A DNA stretch of 64,000 nucleotides, taken from NCBI GenBank assembly GCA_048499805.1, contig JASNZF010000003.1, forward strand, positions 1 to 64,000. Reading direction: 5' to 3'. Position numbers and translations under genes: made by a program. Shown piece after piece: positions 32,645-40,435 of the stretch (its first letter is position 1; each line of letters opens with the position of its first letter). Source of the stretch: JAWXBA01 sp048499805. GTDB taxonomy: Bacteria > Gemmatimonadota > Gemmatimonadetes > Gemmatimonadales > GWC2-71-9. The notes beneath the pieces are model-generated. The model was not told the DNA's origin and ran no database searches. It was given only the letters and a program-made list of their open reading frames with translations.

Positions 32645-33628
32645 GTGCGATCTGTCAGCCCTTGGTTGGTCGTCCTGGCCCTGGTTACGGCGCCCCGCGA
32701 TCTCGCCGCCCAGGGCACCGCGGAGCCGGACACGACCACCGTGACCTGCCCCACCGACCTGTCGCCGTCCGGTCTCAAGGTCTGTACCGCCGCGCTGGAC
32801 GGCATCCTGGTCATGCATCCGATCGCGGCGCTGCTCATGAACGGCGGCAACCCCCGGCTCGGGAGCGCCCGGGTGATCGGGAGGTTTGGCCACTTCGCCC
32901 TCGCCATGCGCACCACCACCGCCATGGCCGTCATGCCCGACCTCTCGTGGGCGGGCCAGACCGACACCGTGCCTGCCAGTTGGCGGGTGCAGCTCTACGC
33001 TCCGAAGGTGGACCTGGCGATGGGCCTGTTCCAGAAGGAGATGCCGATGGGGGTCGTCGGCGTGGACGTCCTCCTGGGCCTGCTGCTGATTCCGCCCAAT
33101 CGGACGGCGGCACTGGTCCCGGTTCCCGGCAACCGGACCATCGGCAACGCCGCCTTCTCGCTCGATTGGGGGATCCGGGCCGGGATGGAGAGTCCGACCC
33201 TGCCGACGGTGTCACTCTCGGTGATGAAACGATCGTCGCCCACGGTGCGAGTCGGCGGCACGACCGATGGGCGGACCACCGCGTGGACCTTCAACGCGTC
33301 GTCGATCAACGCCCGTCTCTTCGTCGGCAAGCGGATGCGGTGGTTCGAGTTCGCGGCCGGGGCTGGCGCCGACCTGCTTTCCGGCACGGGGGAGGTGGCC
33401 TATCGCGACCCGGAGTCTGGCACCGTCGGCGCCGTGCTGGAGCCCTCGCTCTCCGGCATGCGGATCGTGACGGCGCTCAACCTGGGCTTCCACCTGGGGC
33501 CACTGCATCTGGCGGGGGAGGGGGGCTACCAGGTGGGGTCCAACCTGGGCCTCGCCACCCGCTTTGCCCAGAACAATCCCAACGCCGGCAAGTTCTTTGG
33601 CGGGTTCGGGGTGGTCCTGAGCTACTGA
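32645..33628 (+). CDS. Secreted protein, probable outer-membrane beta-barrel
   Basis: A 327-residue exported protein of no family I recognise. A GTG start at 32645 gives signal peptide MRSVSPWLVVLALVTAP ending DLAAQ, with GGAG a few bases before. The mature part is rich in alternating hydrophobic and polar residues with aromatic girdles (RMRWFEFAAGAGADLLSG, FHLGPLHLAGEGGYQVG) and ends in FGGFGVVLSY, a C-terminal aromatic residue as in outer-membrane barrels. One cysteine pair (CPTD, VCTA) lies near the N-terminus. A longer ATG frame from 32489 lacks the signal sequence at its start. The 3' end overlaps the convergent SGNH gene by seven bases. Confidence 0.65.
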   Translation: MRSVSPWLVVLALVTAPRDLAAQGTAEPDTTTVTCPTDLSPSGLKVCTAALDGILVMHPIAALLMNGGNPRLGSARVIGRFGHFALAMRTTTAMAVMPDLSWAGQTDTVPASWRVQLYAPKVDLAMGLFQKEMPMGVVGVDVLLGLLLIPPNRTAALVPVPGNRTIGNAAFSLDWGIRAGMESPTLPTVSLSVMKRSSPTVRVGGTTDGRTTAWTFNASSINARLFVGKRMRWFEFAAGAGADLLSGTGEVAYRDPESGTVGAVLEPSLSGMRIVTALNLGFHLGPLHLAGEGGYQVGSNLGLATRFAQNNPNAGKFFGGFGVVLSY

Positions 33629-34542
33629 CCCCCGCTGCACCGACCCGGGTTCACCGCCGGGTCGGTGTCCATCGGGGCCGGCGCCACCATCGAGGCCAGC
33701 TGGTCGAACGCCACCTGTTGCAGCGCCTTGACCTGCATCCGCGACAATCCCAGTTCGAACCCTGAGCATTCGAGGTCACCGAGCGAGCGGGGGTCGCGTC
33801 CGGTCACGGTCCCGAAGATCACCAGTGCCTCGAGGTAGTAGCCGTAGGTGCTGCCGTGATAGTGATCGGTGGTCCAGAGGCTCACCTTGCCAAAGTCGAT
33901 GCCGTCGTACGGATTCGGGTCGGCCACGCCGGCGTGCATGGCGCGAATCCAGGACTCCCCGACGGGGATCACTGCCGTGGCCCCGGCGGCCCGAGCGGCC
34001 TGGTCGTAGGCGGCGCGGATGTCCCGGGCCATCGCCTCGATCGGCCGGCCGGCCCAGGCGCCTTCTGGCAGGTAGGTCTGGTCGGCGCGGGACCAGGTGG
34101 CCATCAGGTAGATCGCCACCCCGGGATTGCGCCGCCGGAGGAACTCGGCCATGGCGGTGCTGGTGGCCACCAGCCGCGCGGGGTTTCCCGGTGCCTGGTT
34201 GTCCAGGGTGCTGTGGCCATGCATGACGACCACGTCCCAGGGCTGGCTCCCCAACTGCTCCTGCTTGTTGGCCAGGTGGAAGTCGAGGTTGCTCCCCCCG
34301 CGCGTCTCGAGGTACACATCGTACCGCACCCCCGCCTGGTCGGCAAAGGACTTGAACAGCGCCGGCACGCCGCCGATGCCCTCATGGTTGAGGTCGGTGA
34401 CGGTGCCGGCCCGGTAGTATCGGACTGGAGAGCCCGCCGCATAGAGGAAGCTGTTGCCGATGAAGACCGCGCGCGGCGGGGTTTGGGCGGCAGCGGCCGG
34501 ACCAAGCGCCAGGGTGGCCAGCAGGATCAGGGTGCGGGACAT
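33622..34542 (-). CDS. Secreted SGNH/GDSL-type hydrolase-like protein
   Basis: A 306-residue exported protein with signal peptide MSRTLILLATLALGPAAAAQ. It begins PRAVFIGNSFLYAAGSPVRYY, the block I of SGNH hydrolases (GNSF with Ser), then RGGSNLDFHLANK, WDVVVMHGHSTLDN and, near the end, TDHYHGSTYGYYLEALVIFG, where a His would complete the catalytic pair. It resembles DUF4886-like SGNH proteins. It may act on acetylated or other ester groups of polysaccharides outside the cytoplasm; the substrate is unknown. The final seven bases overlap the convergent gene at 33628. Confidence 0.75.
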   Translation of the reverse strand: MSRTLILLATLALGPAAAAQTPPRAVFIGNSFLYAAGSPVRYYRAGTVTDLNHEGIGGVPALFKSFADQAGVRYDVYLETRGGSNLDFHLANKQEQLGSQPWDVVVMHGHSTLDNQAPGNPARLVATSTAMAEFLRRRNPGVAIYLMATWSRADQTYLPEGAWAGRPIEAMARDIRAAYDQAARAAGATAVIPVGESWIRAMHAGVADPNPYDGIDFGKVSLWTTDHYHGSTYGYYLEALVIFGTVTGRDPRSLGDLECSGFELGLSRMQVKALQQVAFDQLASMVAPAPMDTDPAVNPGRCSGGQ

Positions 34543-34585
34543 TCCGGGCTCCAGGGAGATGCGGGTCAGGGGCCAGCCGTTGACG

Positions 34586-35146
34586 CTAGTCCAACCAGGT
34601 CGTCCGCTCGGCCGCCGTGGGCCGGGGCTTGGGATCGGGCACGGCCTCCGGGACGCCGAGCAGGATCACGCCGAGCACCCGTTCGCCCTCGGCCACGCCC
34701 CAGGCCTCCTTCACGGGGGCATCGTTGAACACGGCGCCGCTCCTCAGGTGTGTGCCCAGCCCCAGCTCGACGGCGCCGAGCAGGATGTTCTGCGCCCCCA
34801 TCCAGCAGGCGGCGAAGTCCTCCTCGCGGATCTCCGGGTTCTCGTGCAGCGACTGGACGAGGGCGATCATGAGGGGAGCGTGCACCGCGTCGGCCAGGGT
34901 CCGGTCCCGGGTGGCCTGTGCCACGGCGGGGTCCTCGATCTTGCGTGACTTGCGGATGCCCAGCGCGGTACCATAGGCGGCCCGGGCGTCGGGGCCGAGC
35001 ACCAGGAAGCGCCACGGCTGAGTCATCCGGTTGTTGGGTGCCAGCGCCGCCAGTTCCAGGAGGGTCTCCACCTGCGCCCGGCCCACCGGGGTGGGGGAGA
35101 ACTTCTTGATCGATCGGCGGGCGCGGATGGTGTCGATGACGGTCAT
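34586..35146 (-). CDS. Nitroreductase family protein
   Basis: A 186-residue FMN-type nitroreductase. It starts MTVIDTIRARRSIKKFSPTP (residues 1-20), the usual FMN phosphate region, then LAALAPNNRMTQPWRFLVLG near 40 and FAACWMGAQNILLGAVELGLGTHLRSG near 123-148. The last segment, GVAEGERVLGVILLGVPE, is family-typical. These enzymes reduce nitro groups, quinones or flavins with NAD(P)H; substrate is uncertain. Start ATG at 35146 was chosen over upstream frame extensions, which are arginine-rich and not conserved. There is a 184-base gap to the BtrH-like gene upstream. Confidence 0.92.
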   Translation of the reverse strand: MTVIDTIRARRSIKKFSPTPVGRAQVETLLELAALAPNNRMTQPWRFLVLGPDARAAYGTALGIRKSRKIEDPAVAQATRDRTLADAVHAPLMIALVQSLHENPEIREEDFAACWMGAQNILLGAVELGLGTHLRSGAVFNDAPVKEAWGVAEGERVLGVILLGVPEAVPDPKPRPTAAERTTWLD

Positions 35147-35330
35147 GGTATCCTGGATGTCGAGAGTGGCGCCGGCTGGTTGCGGAGCAGTCCGCCTGGA
35201 ACAGGGTCTCACGCGGCGGCGTGGAGAACGCGGAGTGGTCCTCCGCGTTCCCCAACCTACATGGAGTCGACCGCGAAATGGGAGGTGATCCCGTTGGGAG
35301 GCCTCGCTCCGACGCCTCCGCGCGAGCCCG

Positions 35331-36635
35331 TCAGGCCAGGACCTGCTGCAGCTCCCTGGCCAGGCGCTCCTCCTGTTCATGGATGGCACGCAATCGGCGC
35401 TGCAGGTCCTGGCGCAGTGCGATCGACTCCGCCTCCGTCAACGGGAACGCCTTGGCCGCGGTCGCCCCGAGTGTGGCCAGGTCACGCCAGACCGAGGCGG
35501 CATCGTCCTTTCCTTCCGGCCCGGAGTGCAGCAACTCGGCCCGCCGGGCCATGAGCTGCGAGGCCTGGGCAAAGAGCGACACCTCCGGTGGCAAGGCGGC
35601 TGTGGCGAGTTCCGTCCAGGCGGCGCCCAGTTGGGCGTAGGCCTCCGACAGGCGCCGCAGGTCGGGGCGCTTGAGCAGCGGCGCCGCTTCGGCCAGGGTT
35701 TCCGCAAACAGTGGCCGACTCAATCCACCGCCGGTCCCGTAGTGCTCCACGAAATCATGGATGGAGGTAAGGCCGGTCCAGAGGTGCCTGCCACGCGGGA
35801 ACACCGCGTCCCAGCTGTCCTTCGCCTTCGAGCCGTGCAGCTGGTCGGCCCAGGCGCTGAAGGCGGCGACCGTGAAGTTCTTGATCCGCCCCCGGGTGAG
35901 CGCGGCAGCGCCGGTGACGAGTCCATCGCGCAGGGCCGAAGCCAGGTCGGGGCGCTGCTTCGGGGCCGGGGCCGCGAGGATCCGGTACTTGTCCTTCTTG
36001 ATCCGGCCGCGCGCAATCGTGAGGTCGCTGGTGGGAAGCGACACCGGTGCGTCGGCGAGGTCGCCAATCAGTGCCTCCCCGCCGGGCTCGGCCCGATACA
36101 CCGTGACCAGGTGATAGCCACCCCCGCTCATGGAGGGCGGCATGCCGCGGTGGGGCAGGTGTCCCATGTCCACCCAGGCGATGACCGGGCCGTCGGCCAA
36201 CTGGGCGAGGAGTCCCCGTTCGGCCGGGCCGGCACCACCGAACTCCCGGACGACCGGGGTGATGCCGAGCCGTCGCACCGCCGCGACGAGGCAGGCCTGG
36301 GTGTCCTGCCAGAGGTGGGAGCCCGCCACGTAGAAGGAGGAGAAATCCTCCTTGGCGTAGTGGAAGGCAAAGACGCCGGCGCCGATGCCGCCCGAGAGGC
36401 CGTAGGCCAGCGCCTCGCTCAGCGGCTGGCCACCCGGCCCGGCGACGCCGGCATGCGTCAGGAGCACCCGGAGCGCCGTTGGCAACGGCACGCTGCCGGG
36501 AAAGTGGGGTCCGAAGGCTGGGCTGGTGGAGGGAGGTGTTGCACCGAGTACCTGGCGCCGGGCGGTGGCGTAGCGCTCACCGGTCTTCTGCATCCGGTCG
36601 CGCACCAGCTGCTTGAGGTGTTTCTGGCGGGTCAT
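35331..36635 (-). CDS. BtrH/DUF4872-type protein with RMQKTGE N-terminal module
   Basis: A 434-residue protein. Residues 1-28 (TRQKHLKQLVRDRMQKTGER then YATARRQVLG) are the same helical module as in the SRPBCC protein at 10223. The following part has LLTHAGVAGPGGQPLSEALAYGLSG and AGVFAFHYAKEDFSSFY, then GYHLVTVYRAEPGGEALIGDL, matching butirosin biosynthesis protein H N-terminal-like domains. The C-terminal half (about 270-434) is all-helical, as in DUF4872. BtrH is a papain-like-fold acyltransferase in butirosin synthesis; whether this protein has that activity is unknown. Its upstream gap (36636-36994) shows no conserved signal. Confidence 0.75.
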   Translation of the reverse strand: MTRQKHLKQLVRDRMQKTGERYATARRQVLGATPPSTSPAFGPHFPGSVPLPTALRVLLTHAGVAGPGGQPLSEALAYGLSGGIGAGVFAFHYAKEDFSSFYVAGSHLWQDTQACLVAAVRRLGITPVVREFGGAGPAERGLLAQLADGPVIAWVDMGHLPHRGMPPSMSGGGYHLVTVYRAEPGGEALIGDLADAPVSLPTSDLTIARGRIKKDKYRILAAPAPKQRPDLASALRDGLVTGAAALTRGRIKNFTVAAFSAWADQLHGSKAKDSWDAVFPRGRHLWTGLTSIHDFVEHYGTGGGLSRPLFAETLAEAAPLLKRPDLRRLSEAYAQLGAAWTELATAALPPEVSLFAQASQLMARRAELLHSGPEGKDDAASVWRDLATLGATAAKAFPLTEAESIALRQDLQRRLRAIHEQEERLARELQQVLA

Positions 36636-36994
36636 TGGCTGTCCTCGCAGGCACGGGGGGACCAGACCCTGCGCGTCCAATCCCCCCGCTGCGGGGGCCG
36701 GATGGGTCACTCCAACCCCGAGGACATGATCCCCTTTACCTCCGCCGTTGGCCCGCCGCGCAGGGGCGGGCTCAGGAGGTCAGGCGCGGGGGGGCGCCTG
36801 CCTCAATGGTACGGAGGCGGGGACGGGGTGGCAAGGCGGGTATGCAGGCCTGGACGGGACGGGAACGCGAGCCCCGGGTGACCTGCCAGCGCGGACCCTC
36901 CGTTGCGTCTTGACGCGCTCCCGAGCGGCGCGCATCTTGGCAGCACCGCTTCTGGGTACCTGGTTCATTGAACGCCACCTTTCCCCGAGGTGCC
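36636..36994. other. Divergent intergenic region, no clear signal
   Basis: A 359-base gap between the minus-strand BtrH-like gene and the plus-strand multicopper oxidase gene. I see a small hairpin CCCCCGCTGCGGGGG near 36683-36697 and no heptads, promoter boxes or RNA gene. It must hold both promoters, but none can be assigned. Confidence 0.4.
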
Positions 36995-38377
36995 ATGAAG
37001 TCGTTCTCCCTGCTTCCGCTCCTTTCGCTCCTCCTGCTTTCCGGCCTTCCTGCAGGCCCCCCGACCACCGCAAGTATCCCTGATTCGTCAACAACCCGTC
37101 CGTCACGGAAGGTGGAGGTCACCCTCACCGCGTCGGTGGCACGGATGGAACTGGTTCCGGGCCGGACGACGGAAGTTTACGCCTACAACGGCAGCGTCCC
37201 GGGCCCGACCCTGGAGTTCATGGAGGGGGACGAGGTGATCGTCCACTTCCGCAATGACCTGCCGGTGGAGACCACCGTGCACTGGCACGGCCTGCACCTG
37301 CCGTTCACGTCGGACGGAAGCCCGTTCCACCCGGTGGCCCCCGGGGGCACCTACGAGTACCGCTTCACGGTGCGCCCGGGTGCGGCCGGCACCTACTGGT
37401 ACCATCCGCACCCCAATCACGCCACCGGGGTGCAGGTGGCCCGCGGCCTCTATGGCGGGATCATCGTGCGCGCCGCCGATGACCCGTTGCCGCGCGGGCT
37501 CACCGAGCGCCTGCTGATCCTCTCCGACAACCGCTTCCTGCCCGACGGGTCGTTCGACCTCCCCGAGCTGCACACGCCGCCGGGCCGGATCGACTTCGAG
37601 AACGGCCGCGAGGGGAGCCACCTCTTCGTGAGCGGCACGGAGATGCCCACCTACGACATCCGGCCGGGCGAGGTACAGCGCTGGCGGATCATCAACGCCT
37701 CGGCCGGCCGCTACTACCGCCTGGCGATTCCGGGCCAGAAGCTGGTGCAGGTTGGCACGGATGGCGGGCTTTTCGAGCGGCCCGTGGAGCTGGACGAGCT
37801 GCTGCTGGCGGTGGCGGAACGGGTGGAACTGCTGGTCACCGGCGGCCCCGCGGGGACGGCGGTGGTCGTGCAGGACCTGCCCTACGATCGCTACATCCCC
37901 CAGACCCGCCCGCCCGGCTGGGACACGCCGCGCAACATCCTGACCCTGCGCAGCGGCGGGGCCCCGGCCCCGCCCGTGGCGATCCCCGCCACGCTGCGGC
38001 ACGTGCCCAGGATCGACCCGGCCACCGCCACGGCGACCCACGAGATCGTCCTGAGCCAGGGCTTCATCAACGGCAAGCAGATGGACATGAACCGGGTGGA
38101 CGTGAGTAGCGTGGTCGGCGCCACCGAGATCTGGCAGGTGGAGAACATCGTGGGGATGGACCACCCGTTTCACCTCCATGGCGTGCAGTTCCAGGTGATC
38201 GAGCGCAACGGGGTGCCCGAGCTGTTTCCCGCCTGGAAGGACCTGGTGAATGTCCCGAAGCGCTCGATGGTGCGGTTCGTGGTGCGGTACCTCAACTACC
38301 CCGGCAAGTGGATGTTTCACTGCCACATCCTGGATCACGAGGATCACGGCATGATGGGGATCCTCGAGATTCGCTGA
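36995..38377 (+). CDS. Periplasmic multicopper oxidase
   Basis: A 460-residue three-domain multicopper oxidase with signal peptide (MKSFSLLPLLSLLLLSGLPA). All copper sites are recognisable: HWHGLHL near 92, WYHPHPNH near 135 (T2/T3), HPFHLHGVQF near 390 and HCHILDHEDHGMM near 445 (T1 and T3 with the axial Met). The length fits laccase/CueO-type enzymes. It would oxidise metals or phenols using O2, or serve as an electron-accepting oxidase for the cytochrome encoded 16 bases downstream. The ATG at 36995 follows CCCCGAGGTGCC, giving a usable GAGG ribosome-binding site. Confidence 0.93.
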   Translation: MKSFSLLPLLSLLLLSGLPAGPPTTASIPDSSTTRPSRKVEVTLTASVARMELVPGRTTEVYAYNGSVPGPTLEFMEGDEVIVHFRNDLPVETTVHWHGLHLPFTSDGSPFHPVAPGGTYEYRFTVRPGAAGTYWYHPHPNHATGVQVARGLYGGIIVRAADDPLPRGLTERLLILSDNRFLPDGSFDLPELHTPPGRIDFENGREGSHLFVSGTEMPTYDIRPGEVQRWRIINASAGRYYRLAIPGQKLVQVGTDGGLFERPVELDELLLAVAERVELLVTGGPAGTAVVVQDLPYDRYIPQTRPPGWDTPRNILTLRSGGAPAPPVAIPATLRHVPRIDPATATATHEIVLSQGFINGKQMDMNRVDVSSVVGATEIWQVENIVGMDHPFHLHGVQFQVIERNGVPELFPAWKDLVNVPKRSMVRFVVRYLNYPGKWMFHCHILDHEDHGMMGILEIR

Positions 38378-38392
38378 CCCGTGGAGGCAGGC

Positions 38393-39598
38393 ATGACACG
38401 AGGGATTCGCAGGGTGCTCTCGCCGGCGTTGCTGGCGCTCACGCTCCTGGCCGTTGTGCTGGTGGCGATGCCTCTTGGTGCAGGTGCCCATGATCCAGGG
38501 GCCGGGCTCCCCTGGGGCGCGGTGAACGACGACCAGGTCCTCCGCGGCCGGCAGTTGGTGCTGAGCCGGGGCTGCCCCGACTGCCACGGCGGCTTCCCGA
38601 ACCCGACCGCAGACGGCTATCTCGCCGGGTATCCCGGCCCCGGGCCAACCGATACCATCGGAGGATTTGACCAGTACGCGCCGAACCTGACGCCGGACCG
38701 GGAGACCGGAATCGGTCGCTATACCGATCGCCAGCTCTTCAACGCGCTGCGCTACGGGCTCCGGCCCAAGACGTCGCCCGATGTGGAGGTCACCTCGGCC
38801 ATCCCTGGCCAGGGCAACCACCCCAGCAGCCCGGACTACCTCGGCCCGGTCATGCCGTGGGTATCCTGGCGGTACCTGTCCGACCAGGAGCTGTGGGACA
38901 TCATCGCCTACCTGCGGCGGGGTGTCCGGCCGGTGCAACGGATGGTCCAGGCCAGCGAGGCGCCGCCCGACCACTGGGTGGAGTTCTACAACACGATCCA
39001 GGCCGGCGGCCCGACGCTGCCGCCGTTCCCCACCTCAGCCGAGGAGCTGCGGGCGCCGGAGCGGCGCGCCGAGGTGCTGCGGGGCCGGCAGGTGGTGGCC
39101 AGCGCCGCCTGCGGCCTCTGTCATGGCGGGGTGATCCACCCTGGCCAGCCGGGGTGGCTGATCGGACATACGCCGGAACGTCCCGACCTGGAATTCCAGA
39201 TCGGGCCGTTCAAGACCCGGCCCCGCAACCTGACGCCGGACAACATCACGGGACTGGGCCGCTTCAGCGAGCGGCAGATCTTCAATGCCCTTCGCTTCGG
39301 GCTCCGGCCGGGCGAGACGGCGGACGTGGAGATCACCTCCACGGTGCCCGGGCAGGGCAACCATCCGATGAGCCCGAAGTACATGGCGATCCCGATGCCG
39401 TGGCCGGCCTGGCGCCACATGTCCGACGCGGACCTCCGCGCCGTTGCGGCATACCTCAAGTATGGCCTCAAGCCGGTCCGCAACCTGGTGGCCGACAGCG
39501 AGGGCCCGCCGGACTTCTGGGCGAGCGAGTACACCAATGACAAGGTGGGGTCCTGGCCGGCGCCGCCATTCCCGGCCGCCCGCGAACGGAACCCCTGA
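38393..39598 (+). CDS. Periplasmic diheme cytochrome c with internal duplication
   Basis: A 401-residue exported protein with an N-terminal hydrophobic segment (residues 10-32) and two CxxCH heme sites: CPDCH (61-65) and CGLCH in the second half. The two halves are clear duplicates: NALRYGLRPKTSPDVEVTS and NALRFGLRPGETADVEITS, both followed by PGQGNHP and MPW. Each half ends with YLRRGVRPV or YLKYGLKPV. It is probably an electron carrier to or from the multicopper oxidase encoded just before it. The ribosome-binding site GTGGAGGCAGGC lies directly before the ATG at 38393. A strong hairpin terminator follows the stop. Confidence 0.9.
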   Translation: MTRGIRRVLSPALLALTLLAVVLVAMPLGAGAHDPGAGLPWGAVNDDQVLRGRQLVLSRGCPDCHGGFPNPTADGYLAGYPGPGPTDTIGGFDQYAPNLTPDRETGIGRYTDRQLFNALRYGLRPKTSPDVEVTSAIPGQGNHPSSPDYLGPVMPWVSWRYLSDQELWDIIAYLRRGVRPVQRMVQASEAPPDHWVEFYNTIQAGGPTLPPFPTSAEELRAPERRAEVLRGRQVVASAACGLCHGGVIHPGQPGWLIGHTPERPDLEFQIGPFKTRPRNLTPDNITGLGRFSERQIFNALRFGLRPGETADVEITSTVPGQGNHPMSPKYMAIPMPWPAWRHMSDADLRAVAAYLKYGLKPVRNLVADSEGPPDFWASEYTNDKVGSWPAPPFPAARERNP

Positions 39599-39627
39599 GC
39601 GTCGGGCTGCTCGCCCCCTGGTAAGAC

Positions 39628-39667
39628 GATCCCCCACCCCCTCCATGCCGGGAGGGGGTGGGGGATC
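39628..39667. terminator. Strong terminator hairpin (17-bp stem) at convergent genes
   Basis: GATCCCCCACCCCCTCC (39628-39644) pairs perfectly with 39651-39667, loop ATGCCG, followed by ATCTTTC. It lies 30 bases past the cytochrome stop in a convergent gap and could serve both strands. It is one of few classical terminators in the window. Confidence 0.75.
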
Positions 39668-39724
39668 ATCTTTCGGGCCTGGCTCCCGGGACAAGGGGTC
39701 CGACAGCATTCCCCTTTCCGGTGC

Positions 39725-39825
39725 TCACCTCTCACCTCCTACCTCTTACCTCTTACCTCTTACCTCTTACCTCTTACCTCTTACCTCTCACTTCCTACTG
39801 CTCGCTTCTCCCTTCTTGCTTCCTG
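39725..39825. repeat. CTCTTAC heptads and GAGAAG-type units, purine on minus strand
   Basis: CCTCTTA/CCTCTCA units (GAGGTAA/GAGGTGA on the minus strand) followed by CTTCTCCC/CTTCTTGC units that reach the stop of the minus-strand cytochrome gene. The purine strand is the coding strand. Confidence 0.9.
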
Positions 39826-40296
39826 CTACGCTCCCGGCCTCACCCCGGGCCGCGGCACCCCGCGGTGGCAGGTGCCGCAGTTCACCACCGGCCGCTCGCT
39901 CTTGATGGTGGTGATCTTGCCGAGCTCCGCCGCGATCGTGCCGACCATGGTCACCATGGCGCGGGCGGTCTCCTTTTCCTTCTTCTCGTCGGAGCCGTAG
40001 TCCTCGGTGTTGTGGCAGTAGTCGCAGGTGACGCCGAGGTTCCGGCTGTAGCCGCCGTTCATGACGTTGAGCAGTCGGCCGGCGGGCATGTCACCGAGCA
40101 GCTTCAGGTTGGTGAACACCTCCTTGGCCGGCAGCTCCTCCTTGCCGGCGATCTGCCGGCGGATGGCGGCAACGGCGGAGTCGCGCTTCGGTTGCAGGGT
40201 GTCCTGGGCTTGCTGGGCGCGGGGGACGTCGGGGGTCAGCATGGTGGCCGGCAGCACGACGAGTCCGAGGACCAGGGTGGGCAGGAGCAGTCGCAT
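39826..40296 (-). CDS. PRC-type c cytochrome domain protein
   Basis: A 156-residue exported protein with an N-terminal hydrophobic segment (1-28). It has two heme sites, CDYCH (91-95) and CGTCH (140-144), and a helical region before them including NLKLLGDMPAGRLLNVMNGG. The spacing and the residues before the first site (GYSRNLGVTCDYCHN) match the photosynthetic reaction centre cytochrome c subunit family in its short two-heme form. Such proteins are common in non-phototrophic members of related phyla, so this is not evidence of photosynthesis. It probably carries electrons in the periplasm. It is convergent with the diheme cytochrome gene. Confidence 0.85.
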   Translation of the reverse strand: MRLLLPTLVLGLVVLPATMLTPDVPRAQQAQDTLQPKRDSAVAAIRRQIAGKEELPAKEVFTNLKLLGDMPAGRLLNVMNGGYSRNLGVTCDYCHNTEDYGSDEKKEKETARAMVTMVGTIAAELGKITTIKSERPVVNCGTCHRGVPRPGVRPGA

Positions 40297-40435
40297 GGAG
40301 GGACTCCTCAGGGGTGTGTGGACGATGCGGGGTATCCTGAATAGTACGCACGAGCCGGGCGGACGTTTCCGGAGGGGTCTCCCTCCGCCGCTGCCCGGGC
40401 GTAGATTTGGACCCTTCCCCGCCCAAGGATGCCCG

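Noticed and set aside
39826..40296. Evidence of photosynthesis from the PRC-type cytochrome
   Set aside because: No pufLM, bchl or other photosynthesis genes are present, and the family is common in non-phototrophs.
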